DNA of 64,000 nucleotides from Methylobacillus glycogenes JCM 2850 (GTDB taxonomy: Bacteria; Pseudomonadota; Gammaproteobacteria; Burkholderiales; Methylophilaceae): contig NZ_BAMT01000006.1 in assembly GCF_000617925.1 (NCBI RefSeq), forward strand, positions 124,001 through 188,000, in the 5' to 3' direction. The position numbers and the translations under genes were made by a program. This document shows, one piece after another, positions 1 to 8,465 of this stretch. Within the stretch, counting starts at the first letter, position 1, and each line of letters starts with the position of its first letter. The notes beneath the pieces are model-generated. The model ran no database searches, was not told the DNA's origin, and worked only from the letters and a program-made list of their open reading frames with translations.

Positions 1-957
1 GCTCGCGGCGCGCAGCAACCCACAGCTAACAGGTGGCGCATTAACTGCTGCGACTGCCAACTCCATACAGAAGCAGATTGATTACACACGCGAGCATGAG
101 CGTGAGGCCGACCGGGTAGGCCTGCAGATTATGGAAAGCGCGGGTTTTGATGCGCGTGCCATGCCCAGCTTTTTTGAGACCTTGCAAAAAGGCACGCGCT
201 TTTCTGAAGGCAGCGCTCCGGCATTCTTGCGTACTCACCCTTTGACCAGTGAGCGTATTGCCGATGTGCGTAATCGCGTGGAGCAAGGCGGCAGCTATAA
301 GGTGGCGCAGGAAAGCCCTGGCTTCCAGTTCGTCAAGGCTAAGCTGCTCTCAGGAATAGGCACGGCGGATAGCGCCATCAATACCTTCCGCTATAACTTG
401 CAGGAAAAAAGCTATGCCAGCGAGCCCGCTCAGCATTACGGCATTGCCTTGGCCATGCTGCGCAAGAATGACCTGGCAGGGGCCAAGCAGGAGCTGGACT
501 GGCTGCGCAAGAATACGTCCGCAAATGCCATGATAGAGACCCTGGCCACCAATATCATTGTCGCCGGGCGCGATACGCGTTTGATCGAGCAGCAATACCA
601 GGATGCCCTGGCAAAATACCCCGATCACCGCGCTTGATCTACGGCTATGCCGAGCATCTGCTGGCAACGCGGCAGCTGGAGCGTCTGCTGCCCATGCTGA
701 CTGACAAGCAGGTGCAATTCCCCGATGACCCTTATTTCTATGAGTTGCAATCCCGTGCTTACACCATGCAGGGCAAAAATCTATTGCGGCATCAGGCCCA
801 GGGTGAGGCCTATGTGCGGCGTTACAACCTTAGGGGCGCGGTGGAACAAATGGATTTGGCTAGCAAGGCCAGCGATGGCGATTTTTATCAACATTCCATC
901 GTCGAAGCCAGGCTGGGGCAGTTGCGCTTGCAGCTAGATGATAAAAAGCGCGATTAA
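1..957 (+). CDS. M48-family metalloprotease, BepA/YfgC-like, partial and frame-broken
   Basis: The 3' part of a periplasmic zinc metalloprotease of the BepA (YfgC) type, which helps outer-membrane protein quality control in its family. The open frame runs in from the left edge. The EREAD segment at about nt 98-112 supplies the third zinc ligand of M48 enzymes; the HExxH motif lies outside the window. A TPR-like helical region follows. The frame is broken near nt 632: one frame ends after YPDHRA and another continues at once with LIYGYAEHLL, so adding one base restores a single chain to the TAA at 955. It abuts soxY. The family call is good; the exact orthologue is uncertain without the N-terminus. 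Confidence 0.75.
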
Positions 958-958
958 G

Positions 959-1417
959 ATGGCAACCTCCAATCTCAGACGTCGCTTCATCGCTGCCTTG
1001 CTGGCAAGCTTTATTGTGCCGCTCAAGGCCTGGGCCGCGCGCTGGAACCAGCAGGCGTTTGAAGCGCCCGATGTTGCGGCGGCCAAACAGGCGCTGGCTA
1101 TGCACGATGTCTATAAAGATCAGGATCACGGCCATGCGCAGATTGAAATCGTCGCGCCGGAATTTGCCGAGAATGGCGCGGTGGTGCAGGTGGAGATCAT
1201 GAGCCGCATTGCCAATACCACGGCGATTGCCCTGTTTGCGCCCAAGAACCCGGTGCCGCTAATCGCCAATTTCAGCTTTGCCAATGGCGGTAAGCCCTTC
1301 CTCATTACCCGGGTAAAACTGGCCGAAAGCCAGACTCTGGAAGTGGTGGTGCAGGCCGATGGCAAATACTATCAGGCCGAACGCTATATTGCCGTCTCTG
1401 AAGGAGGTTGCGGCTGA
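959..1417 (+). CDS. soxY: SoxY-type sulfur carrier protein
   Basis: The carrier half of SoxYZ, which holds sulfur intermediates on a C-terminal cysteine during periplasmic thiosulfate oxidation. The N-terminus LRRRFIAALLASFIVPLKAWA is best read in two parts, a twin-arginine motif followed by a hydrophobic stretch, which fits Tat export. The body matches SoxY, and the chain ends GGCG at the stop, one glycine short of the usual GGCGG swinging arm. I chose ATG 959, just after the upstream TAA. The stop overlaps the soxZ start. No soxA, soxB, soxX or soxCD is seen nearby, so the partner reaction may differ from classical Sox. Confidence 0.85.
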   Translation: MATSNLRRRFIAALLASFIVPLKAWAARWNQQAFEAPDVAAAKQALAMHDVYKDQDHGHAQIEIVAPEFAENGAVVQVEIMSRIANTTAIALFAPKNPVPLIANFSFANGGKPFLITRVKLAESQTLEVVVQADGKYYQAERYIAVSEGGCG

Positions 1418-1740
1418 TGGCTGAGCCTGTGGAACACAAAATGAAAATGCGCGCCCGGCTACAGCAGGGCGTGGCGGAAGTGCGGCTATTGATCAGCCAC
1501 CCCATGGAAACCGGACGCCGCAAGAACGAAGCGGGTGAAGTGGTTGCCGCGCATTTTATTCAATGGCTGCAAGCCAGGCATGGCGACAAGGTGGTGCTAG
1601 AAGCCCAATGGGGCACGGGCATCGCCAAGGACCCCTATCTGATTTTCTATGTGGCTAATGCTGCGCCGGGCGACATCATCAAGGTGGAGTGGCAGGACAA
1701 CAAAGGTGGCAGCGGCCAGCACAGCCTGACGCTTAGCTAG
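1417..1740 (+). CDS. soxZ: SoxZ thiosulfate oxidation carrier subunit
   Basis: SoxZ forms the heterodimer with SoxY. The 107-residue product has the family landmarks: RARLQQGVAEVRLLISHPMETG near the start (given here as a family match), AHFIQ, and AQWGTGIAKDPYL. The start ATG at 1417 shares its A with the soxY TGA, and an AAGGAGG ribosome site lies at 1401-1407, inside the end of soxY, so translation is probably coupled. It has no signal peptide, as expected for a subunit carried out with SoxY by the Tat pathway. A short gap and a convergent gene follow. Confidence 0.9.
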   Translation: MAEPVEHKMKMRARLQQGVAEVRLLISHPMETGRRKNEAGEVVAAHFIQWLQARHGDKVVLEAQWGTGIAKDPYLIFYVANAAPGDIIKVEWQDNKGGSGQHSLTLS

Positions 1741-1771
1741 GCCCTGCTAGCTTGGCCTAGCCGTCAAGAAC

Positions 1772-2770
1772 TTACAGACGCTGCAAATAGGTCAGCAAAT
1801 GCTTGGGGTTGGTAAAAGTCAGGTCATAAATGCTGGTAAAGCCCTGGGCATGTTCATCGCTGATGTCAGCCACGCAAAGCAGAAACTGGGCTTTTTGCAG
1901 ACCCAGGCTTTTCTTCAGTAATCGGTATTTCTCAATCTGGGAATGGTACTCGCCCGTCTTGCATTCTATGCAGATCGGGGTTTTATCATCCAGCAGCAGA
2001 AATACATCCAGCTCGTGTACCTCGGCATTCGGCAGTGTGATCTTGAGATTGCGCGCGCAGGAAAACGGCAGCTGCCGTTGGCTGGCAAAGCTCAAGGCCT
2101 GCATCAGTGCATACCACTCCAGCCAGATGCCACTGAAAAACTGTCTGATGGGCGGCGATGGCTGCAGAATCAGGCGCAAGGTCTTCTCGCTCTTTTGCTG
2201 TACCAGGCGGCTGATAAAGGCAAACTCATGCAGTTGGCGGCAGAACTGCGTTACCCGGTGCAATTCATCCGCATTGCGGTTGGCCAGATGAATGGTGGTG
2301 CCTATATAGTTTTCACGATAGGCATGGCAGATCTGCTGGATGATAGGGCGTAGCGTGGCGTAATCCGTGGCGATGGCATGGGCTATTTCATCAAAGAAAC
2401 CAGTGGTATCCACAGCATTGGGGTTGAGTTCAACCTTGATGCGCTTGTGCTCAAACCAACGCAGCAGCGCTTGAGCCTGGCTTGCTTCGCTCAGTGCCGC
2501 AGTGTTGGAAAAATCGCGGGGTTCATTCGTGGGTAATGGTTCGCTGCGCGTCGGGCTTGCAGCTTTCTGCGCGTCTTGTTTTTGCTCATTTTGCAGGCGC
2601 TGGTAAGAGCGGTGCAGGGCGAAATATTTCTCCAGCAGCTGGTTCACAAAAAACGTGCTGTCCCAGATTTTATTTACATGCTGGCATTGGGGACAGGGCA
2701 TGTCCTCTCCCACTCGCTGGGCGTCAAGTTCTGTGACGAAATTGCATTGCTTGCAGCGATAAATGGCCAT
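1772..2770 (-). CDS. Zinc-ribbon plus PD-(D/E)XK nuclease-like protein
   Basis: I do not recognise a named gene. The 332-residue product starts with a zinc ribbon (Cys6, Cys9, Cys26, Cys29), then a charged linker to about residue 100, a helical middle, and a C-terminal domain like DUF1887/Card1-type nucleases. The likely catalytic residues are Glu218 in GIWLEWY, Asp255 in HELDVF, and Glu269/Lys271 in IECKTG. No CARF sensor domain is seen, so this is not a CRISPR ancillary nuclease in the usual sense. The start is set at MAIYRCKQC; a longer ORF upstream runs into hda. It lies 14 bp after hda on the same strand and is probably cotranscribed. The role is unknown. Confidence 0.65.
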   Translation of the reverse strand: MAIYRCKQCNFVTELDAQRVGEDMPCPQCQHVNKIWDSTFFVNQLLEKYFALHRSYQRLQNEQKQDAQKAASPTRSEPLPTNEPRDFSNTAALSEASQAQALLRWFEHKRIKVELNPNAVDTTGFFDEIAHAIATDYATLRPIIQQICHAYRENYIGTTIHLANRNADELHRVTQFCRQLHEFAFISRLVQQKSEKTLRLILQPSPPIRQFFSGIWLEWYALMQALSFASQRQLPFSCARNLKITLPNAEVHELDVFLLLDDKTPICIECKTGEYHSQIEKYRLLKKSLGLQKAQFLLCVADISDEHAQGFTSIYDLTFTNPKHLLTYLQRL

Positions 2771-2784
2771 GCACAGGCTCCAGG

Positions 2785-3405
2785 TTAATGCGGGATATGC
2801 TGTAGCAGTTGCTTGAGTAAAGGCAGGGTGACTGCACGCTTGTCGGTGAGTGACCACTCGTCCAGAGCGTCAATGGTGGCAATAAGGCTGGGCATATCGC
2901 GGCGCAAGTGGCGTAAACAGTAATCCAGCACTTCGTCAGGCAGGCGCATGCCTTTGGCTTCGGCATGATTGCGCAACGCCTGGGCTTTTTCTTCATCGCT
3001 CAAGGGGTGCAACTGGTAGCTCAAACCCCAGGCCAGACGTGTTGCCAGATCATCACGCAGCCCCATCTGACCAGGGGCTGCAATCCCGCTCACCAACATG
3101 CGGCCGCCAGATTCACGTAACTGGTTATAGAGATCAAACAGGGCAATCTGCTCGTCGTCCCCCAGCAGGTGTACATCGTCCACGCAAATCATATTGAGTT
3201 GCTGGCTGCTGGCCAGCGCATTGCAGGCGCTGATCAAATGGCTTTTGCCACAGCCGTCGGCACCCCAAAGATAGATGAAGCGCGCATCATCCTGCTCAAG
3301 CACAGTGCGCTGTAACTGGAACAAGGCTTCGGCGTTGCGGCCAACGACAAAATTATCAAGGCTGGGCGCGGCTGGGGGCTGGATGTCGAGAAGTAATTGT
3401 TTCAA
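2785..3405 (-). CDS. hda: DnaA regulatory inactivator Hda
   Basis: Hda is the short DnaA-like AAA+ protein that, with the sliding clamp, stimulates ATP hydrolysis by DnaA after initiation. The 206-residue product opens with MKQLLLDIQPP, which carries the clamp-binding QLLLDI-type motif. It then has a Walker A-like GADGCGKSHL, a Walker B ICVDDVHLL, and a DnaA-like C-terminal AAA+ lid. It has no DNA-binding domain IV. It is divergent from purM across a 260-bp gap and precedes the zinc-ribbon nuclease gene. Confidence 0.93.
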   Translation of the reverse strand: MKQLLLDIQPPAAPSLDNFVVGRNAEALFQLQRTVLEQDDARFIYLWGADGCGKSHLISACNALASSQQLNMICVDDVHLLGDDEQIALFDLYNQLRESGGRMLVSGIAAPGQMGLRDDLATRLAWGLSYQLHPLSDEEKAQALRNHAEAKGMRLPDEVLDYCLRHLRRDMPSLIATIDALDEWSLTDKRAVTLPLLKQLLQHIPH

Positions 3406-3509
3406 TGCGGTTCAGTTCTTGTATACAAATCATGCGCTACGCTTTATTCAGCTTGCGTGCTGCAGTTTTATTGGTTTAAGTGCCTTGCCCACTCTTAAAC
3501 TGCGGGCTG

Positions 3510-3597
3510 CAAACGATATCTATAGCGAAGAAGACATGTTTTTGTTGCGGCACCAGAGTGTTTTCTCGGGCCATGCCACGTCCATAGCTATCGTTTG
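3510..3597. repeat. Inverted repeat between hda and purM
   Basis: Two arms, CAAACGATATCTATAG at 3510-3525 and its near reverse complement at 3583-3597, match over nine bases, then four more after one mismatch, and enclose about 57 bases. The second arm ends about 20 bases before a TAAAAT that may be the purM -10. The arms could be paired operator sites or an RNA hairpin; I cannot tell which. Confidence 0.4.
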
Positions 3598-3665
3598 AGG
3601 GCTATTTATCAGGTAAAATTATGCCCTAATTGTCTAATTTATCTTGTGGAAAGCGAGAACTCAAC

Positions 3666-4706
3666 TTGAATTCTGAAAAAACCTCGATTAGCTATCGCGA
3701 TGCCGGTGTGGATATTGAGGCCGGGGACGCCCTGGTTGAGAGAATCAAGCCATTCGCCAAGCGCACCATGCGCCCTGAAGTGCTGGGCGGTATTGGTGGT
3801 TTCGGTTCCTTGTTCGAGGTGCCGAAGAAATTCAAGAACCCTGTGCTGGTTTCCGGTACCGATGGCGTAGGTACCAAGCTCAAGCTGGCTTTCCAGCTCG
3901 ACAAGCATGACACCGTAGGTATAGACCTGGTGGCCATGAGTGTTAACGATATCCTGGTGCAAGGCGCTGAGCCCCTGTTCTTCCTCGATTACTTTGCCTG
4001 TGGCAAGCTGGAAGTAGGCGTAGCCGCCCAGGTGATCCAGGGCATAGCGGCTGGCTGTGAGCTGTCAGGCTGTGCGCTGGTGGGCGGTGAAACCGCTGAA
4101 ATGCCTGGTATGTATCCGGCGGGTGAGTATGACCTGGCAGGTTTTGTCGTCGGTGCTGCAGACAAGGAAGCGCTGATAGACGGCTCCACCATTGCCGAGG
4201 GCGATGTGGTGCTGGGCCTGGCTTCCAGTGGCGCGCATTCCAATGGCTATTCGCTGATTCGCAAGCTGATTGATTTGTCCGGCATAGACCTGGACAGTGA
4301 TTTCTACGGTAAACCTTTCCGTGATGTGATCATGGCGCCTACACGCATTTACGTGAAACCTTTGCTCAAGCTGCTGCAACGCGTCAAGGTCAAGGGCATG
4401 GCGCATATCACTGGCGGCGGTATTACCGAGAACGTGCCACGCGTATTGCCTGAAGGCCTGACTGCGGAAGTGCGCCAGGGCAGCTGGCAAATGCCACCGC
4501 TGTTCTCCTGGTTGCAAGAGCAAGGCAATATCACCGATCAGGAAATGTACAAGACCTTCAATTGCGGCATAGGCATGGTGGTGATCGTGGCGGCGGCAGA
4601 TGCCGCAGCAGCACTTGCCCTGCTGGAAGCAGAAGGTGAGCAGGTTTGGCAGATTGGTAGCATACGTCGCCAGGCTGCAGGTGAAGCGCCCACTATCGTT
4701 GCTTGA
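3666..4706 (+). CDS. purM: Phosphoribosylformylglycinamidine cyclo-ligase
   Basis: PurM closes the imidazole ring in purine synthesis, converting FGAM to AIR with ATP. The protein shows the family hallmarks [46 protein letters not shown] and [11 protein letters not shown] prefer the TTG at 3666 ([12 protein letters not shown]), with a GGAAAGCGAG stretch upstream; this gives 346 residues, close to the E. coli length. An in-frame TTG at 3630 would add 12 residues of unlikely sequence. purN, often next to purM, is not beside it here. Confidence 0.95.
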   Translation: MNSEKTSISYRDAGVDIEAGDALVERIKPFAKRTMRPEVLGGIGGFGSLFEVPKKFKNPVLVSGTDGVGTKLKLAFQLDKHDTVGIDLVAMSVNDILVQGAEPLFFLDYFACGKLEVGVAAQVIQGIAAGCELSGCALVGGETAEMPGMYPAGEYDLAGFVVGAADKEALIDGSTIAEGDVVLGLASSGAHSNGYSLIRKLIDLSGIDLDSDFYGKPFRDVIMAPTRIYVKPLLKLLQRVKVKGMAHITGGGITENVPRVLPEGLTAEVRQGSWQMPPLFSWLQEQGNITDQEMYKTFNCGIGMVVIVAAADAAAALALLEAEGEQVWQIGSIRRQAAGEAPTIVA

Positions 4707-4891
4707 TCAGGCATAGCCTGATGGGGAGTTGTCTATCAGGGCTGGCTTAGAACTTAAATCAGCCGCAGTTGCCAATGGGATGAGGTGCTAGCACTTCTCA
4801 AGTTTGCATCATTTTTTGCAAATACTGTGCTGATCCGAGGCGGTGTTTGAGCTTAGCCCAACATCGCTCGCAACCCATTCCAGGAGGCTTA

Positions 4892-5593
4892 ATGTCCAAT
4901 ATCCGTACCCCTGCCTTGGCGCTTGCCCTGCTGTTAAGCAGTGGTTTGGCGCTGGCAGCGCCCAAGCAGGTCAAACTCACCTATGAGGCAACCCGTAACG
5001 GGCAAGCCTTTGCCAATGTCACCGAGACCTATCAGCAAGAAGGTAATCGTTACCGCATAGAAAGCGTCACCAAAGGGGTGGGCGTTTACGCCCTGTTTGG
5101 TGAGCGACGTTTGACCAGTGAAGGTGAAGTGACAGCGCAAGGCCTCAAGCCAGAGCACTTTGAACTGCATCAGGGCGATAACGAAAAGCGCTCGCTGTAT
5201 ACCGATTTTGACTGGAAAGCCAGTCAACTCACCATGAAGGTCAAAGGCAAACCGAATAGTGTTGCACTGGAACCCGGCACCCAGGATCTGAGCAGCTTTA
5301 TCTACCAGTTCATGTTTACGCCGCCCAGTGGTGAGGAGTTGAACCTGCCTGTTACCACTGGCAAAAAGCTGCGTAATTATCACTACAAGATCACCGCCAA
5401 AGCCGAACAGCTGGAAACTCCCGCGGGCAAATTCAAGGTGATGCATCTGGAAGATGCAGACAAAGACGCTGCTGAAGACGGCAAGGAGTTCTGGCTGGGT
5501 GTTGATCAGCATTATCTGCCAGTGAAATTGATGATGCTGGATGACAAGGGCTACAAGATTGAACAGGTGCTGACTAGCATCAATGTGGAGTAG
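4892..5593 (+). CDS. DUF3108 periplasmic protein
   Basis: A secreted protein of the DUF3108 family, function unknown. The start ATG 4892 follows a CAGGAGGC ribosome site, and the first 23 residues form a clear Sec signal peptide ending LALA-AP. The rest is beta-rich with family features such as LTYEATRNGQ, a GTQDLSSFIYQ segment, and LPVKLMM near the end. The next gene starts across its stop codon and carries the same domain, so the pair looks like a duplication working at the envelope. The neighbouring purM and rRNA methyltransferase do not suggest a role. Confidence 0.8.
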   Translation: MSNIRTPALALALLLSSGLALAAPKQVKLTYEATRNGQAFANVTETYQQEGNRYRIESVTKGVGVYALFGERRLTSEGEVTAQGLKPEHFELHQGDNEKRSLYTDFDWKASQLTMKVKGKPNSVALEPGTQDLSSFIYQFMFTPPSGEELNLPVTTGKKLRNYHYKITAKAEQLETPAGKFKVMHLEDADKDAAEDGKEFWLGVDQHYLPVKLMMLDDKGYKIEQVLTSINVE

Positions 5594-5594
5594 T

Positions 5595-6707
5595 GTGACC
5601 AGCAAGTGGCAGCGACTGTCTGCCAAAGGGAAATTGGCGCCTTATGGTTTGGGCCTGGCGGTGCTGCTTTCCCTGTTGTTACATGGCTTGATGCTGGGCG
5701 GGGAGTATTGGTCACTGCCCGATCTGGTGACGCAGCATGAGGAACAGCATTTGCAAGTGGTGAGTTTGCAGGCCAATAAGCCATTGTTGGCTGACGCACA
5801 ATTGCCCAAACCAAAAGTTAGCGCTAAACCAAAAATAAAGCCTAAAGCGAAACCCCAGGCAGAATCATTGCCTCAAGCAGAACCCTCGGCAGAAGCAAAT
5901 GCAGAGACTGCGGCAGATGCTGCCCCAAATGCAATACTGCCAGAGAACGCTGCAGCAGAGCAGACTGAGGGAGATAGTCCAGCCACGGCTGAAGCCTTGC
6001 AGCAAAATGCGGCCAGTGCAGATGAGCAGGTGCAGGAAGAACAGCGCACATTACCTCACTTCAGCTATGTGGATACCGAATTCAAGGTGCTGCGCGGTGC
6101 CAACGGCAGCAAGATAGGCGTCAGCCATATACGTTATCGTGCTTTGCCAGACGGGCGTTATGAACTGACGAGTACTACCGAGGCGCAAGGGCTGGCGGCC
6201 TTGGTGGTCTCCGGCAAATTATTGCAGCAAAGCACAGGCAGTATCACAGAGCAGGGCTTGCGCCCGGATTATTTCAGCTATCAATACGGCAGTAGCGAGA
6301 GCAAGAAGCAACAATCGCGTTTTGACTGGGCACAACATACCCTCAGTCTGGAAACCGCCAAGGGCATACAAACCGTGCCGCTACCCGATGGCACCCAGGA
6401 TTTGCTCAGTGTGATGTATCAATTTGTCTTTGTGCCGCCGCTGGAGCAAATGAGCCTGAGCGTGAGTAATGGCCGCAAGCTAACCGCCTTCAACTATGAG
6501 TTTGAGGGCGAAGAAATATTGAATACCGAGTTTGGTGTGGTGAATACCCTGCACATTGCCAAGGTTAACCAGACAGGCAGTGAAAAAACCGAATTATGGC
6601 TGGCGGTGGATTATCTCTACCTGCCAGTTAAAATGCGTAAGACTGAAGAGGATGGCAGCGTGATTGAACAAATGGCCGTCCGGATTTCCACCGATTTATT
6701 GAAATGA
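5595..6707 (+). CDS. Membrane-anchored DUF3108 protein with proline/lysine-rich spacer
   Basis: The second DUF3108 protein, function unknown. A single membrane helix (about residues 15-36) is followed by a 110-residue spacer rich in Lys-Pro pairs, then Ala/Glu/Gln, and a C-terminal DUF3108 domain (about residues 150-370) with GTQDLLSVMYQF, paralogous to the upstream gene. The layout recalls TonB: an inner-membrane anchor, a stiff spacer that can cross the periplasm, and a folded domain. I chose GTG 5595, right after the upstream TAG, with TGGAG before it; ATG 5583 inside the upstream gene is the alternative. Confidence 0.75.
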   Translation: MTSKWQRLSAKGKLAPYGLGLAVLLSLLLHGLMLGGEYWSLPDLVTQHEEQHLQVVSLQANKPLLADAQLPKPKVSAKPKIKPKAKPQAESLPQAEPSAEANAETAADAAPNAILPENAAAEQTEGDSPATAEALQQNAASADEQVQEEQRTLPHFSYVDTEFKVLRGANGSKIGVSHIRYRALPDGRYELTSTTEAQGLAALVVSGKLLQQSTGSITEQGLRPDYFSYQYGSSESKKQQSRFDWAQHTLSLETAKGIQTVPLPDGTQDLLSVMYQFVFVPPLEQMSLSVSNGRKLTAFNYEFEGEEILNTEFGVVNTLHIAKVNQTGSEKTELWLAVDYLYLPVKMRKTEEDGSVIEQMAVRISTDLLK

Positions 6708-6711
6708 GCGT

Positions 6712-8456
6712 ATGAACCAAAATTTGTTAAGACTCGCCGGCGTGGTCCTGGCTGATGTATTGAGCGGCTCAGGCCCGGCGGATGCCAAGCTGGGCAGCTT
6801 TTTCCGCCAGAACCGCGAACTGGGCACCAAGGAGCGTGCCTGGATAGCCGAATCCGTCTATGGCGTGCTGCGACGTAAATCCTTTTTGGCAGCGATGGCT
6901 GGCAATGAAGACCCGCGCCGTTTGCTGGTGGCCTGGTTGGTCAAGATACAAGGTGGCAGCTTGCGCGAGCTGGAAAACATGCTCAACAAGCAGCAGACAG
7001 AATGGGCGCAGGAGATCAAAGCTAAATCCACTGATGGCTTAAGCGCCGCCGAGCAGGCTGATCTACCCGAGTGGCTATGGCAACGTCTGGAAGCGCAATA
7101 TGGCAATGAGCAGGCACTTGCGATTGCGCGCAGCATGCACAAGCCCGCCAGTTTGGATTTGCGCGTTAATCTGGTCAAAGCCAATCGCGATGAGGTGATG
7201 GCGCGCTTTGACACTGAAAAAGCCGGTGCCGAACTGACGCCTTACTCACCTACTGGCATACGCATGCCACAACGCATGTCCATCAGCCGTCATCCACTAT
7301 TCATGGATGGCAAAATTGAAGTGCAGGACGAAGGTAGCCAATTGCTGGCCTTGCTGGTGGCACCACGCCGTGGCGAAATGATTGCCGATTTCTGTGCTGG
7401 CGCGGGCGGTAAATCCCTGGCGCTGGGCGCGCTGATGCGTAACAGCGGCCGTCTGTATGCGTTTGATGTCTCGGAAAAGCGCTTGTACAACCTGGGCCAG
7501 CGCCTCAAGCGTTCTGGCCTCTCCAATCTGTATAGCCAGGTAATCAGCAGCGAAAATGACCCCAAGCTCAAGCGCCTGAATGGCAAGTTCAACCGTGTGC
7601 TGGTAGATGCGCCTTGTAGTGGCCTGGGGACCTTGCGCCGCAATCCCGACCTTAAGTGGAAGCAGACCCCCAAGGATGTAGAAGAACTCACTGCCAAGCA
7701 GGCATCGATACTCGCGCGTGCCGCCAAGCTGGTGAAAGCGGGTGGCCGTTTGATCTACGCTACCTGCAGCCTGCTGGCCGAAGAAAACGAGCAATTGGCC
7801 GAAGCTTTCCTCGCTGCACATCCGCAGTTCCAGTTGGTCAACGCTGCCGATGTGCTAGCGCAACAACAGGTCAAGCTGGATACCGGGGCTTATCTCAAGC
7901 TGTTACCCCATCAGCATGAAACCGATGGCTTCTTTGCTGCGGTGTTTGAGCTGAAAGCGGCTTCTGCCGCCAAGAATGCTGATCAATCTGCTGAAATTGC
8001 AACCAGCAACGTTGTCGTTGAGGAAGTGGCAGAGCTGCATTGGTTGAGGCTGAGGTAGCTGAAGCAGAAGTAGCGGCAAGCAAAGCCAGTAAAGCGAAAG
8101 TGACCAAGCCTAAGGTCGCTAAAGCCAAAGTCAGCAAGCCCAGTGCCAAGACGGCCAAGGCCAGTGAGTGTGAAGTGACTGATGCTGAAGTGGCTGAGTC
8201 CGCAGTTACTGAGTCCGCAGTTACTGAGTCCAAAGTGACTGGGACTAAAGCGAGCAAGGTCAAGGCTAGTAAAACTGAAGTCAGCGAAGTTGAAAGTAGC
8301 GAAGCTGAAGGTAGCGAAGCTGAAATTAGTCAAACAGTAGCGAGCAAGCCTGCAGCCAAGAGCACTAAGCCCAGAGCAAGCAAGTCTGCCGCGACAAAAG
8401 CCTCAGCTACTAAGCCTAAAACTACCAAACCCAAGGTCGCCAAGGACCCTGTCTAG
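6712..8456 (+). CDS. RsmB-like m5C RNA methyltransferase with Lys/Ala/Ser-rich tail (one frame break)
   Basis: A NOL1/NOP2/Sun-family SAM-dependent RNA cytosine-5 methyltransferase, close to RsmB (16S rRNA). The SAM motif is ADFCAGAGGKSLALG. The two catalytic cysteines lie in VDAPCSGLGTLRR and YATCSLLAEEN. The uninterrupted frame ends at 8058, but a frame starting about nt 8034 continues seamlessly: adding one base at GCAGAG/CTGCAT gives EEVAEAALVEAEVAEAE and an extra tail of about 140 residues. That tail is almost wholly Lys, Ala, Ser, Glu, Thr and Val with KPKVAKAKVSKP runs, like histone-H1-type bacterial tails. The tail may bind nucleic acid. Confidence 0.8.
8196..8240 (+). repeat. 15-bp tandem repeat in the methyltransferase tail
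   Basis: Three 15-bp units (GAGTCCGCAGTTACT twice, then GAGTCCAAAGTGACT) encode the ESAVT/ESKVT pentapeptides of the low-complexity tail. Repeat slippage could vary the tail length. Confidence 0.8.
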
Positions 8457-8465
8457 GAATCGTCC

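Noticed and set aside
1772..2770. Card1/Can2 CRISPR ancillary nuclease
   Set aside because: There is no CARF domain and no CRISPR locus nearby; only the nuclease-like part is shared.
8040..8456. Lys/Ala-rich frame as an independent histone-like gene
   Set aside because: It has no ribosome site or start of its own, and a one-base repair joins it smoothly to the methyltransferase.
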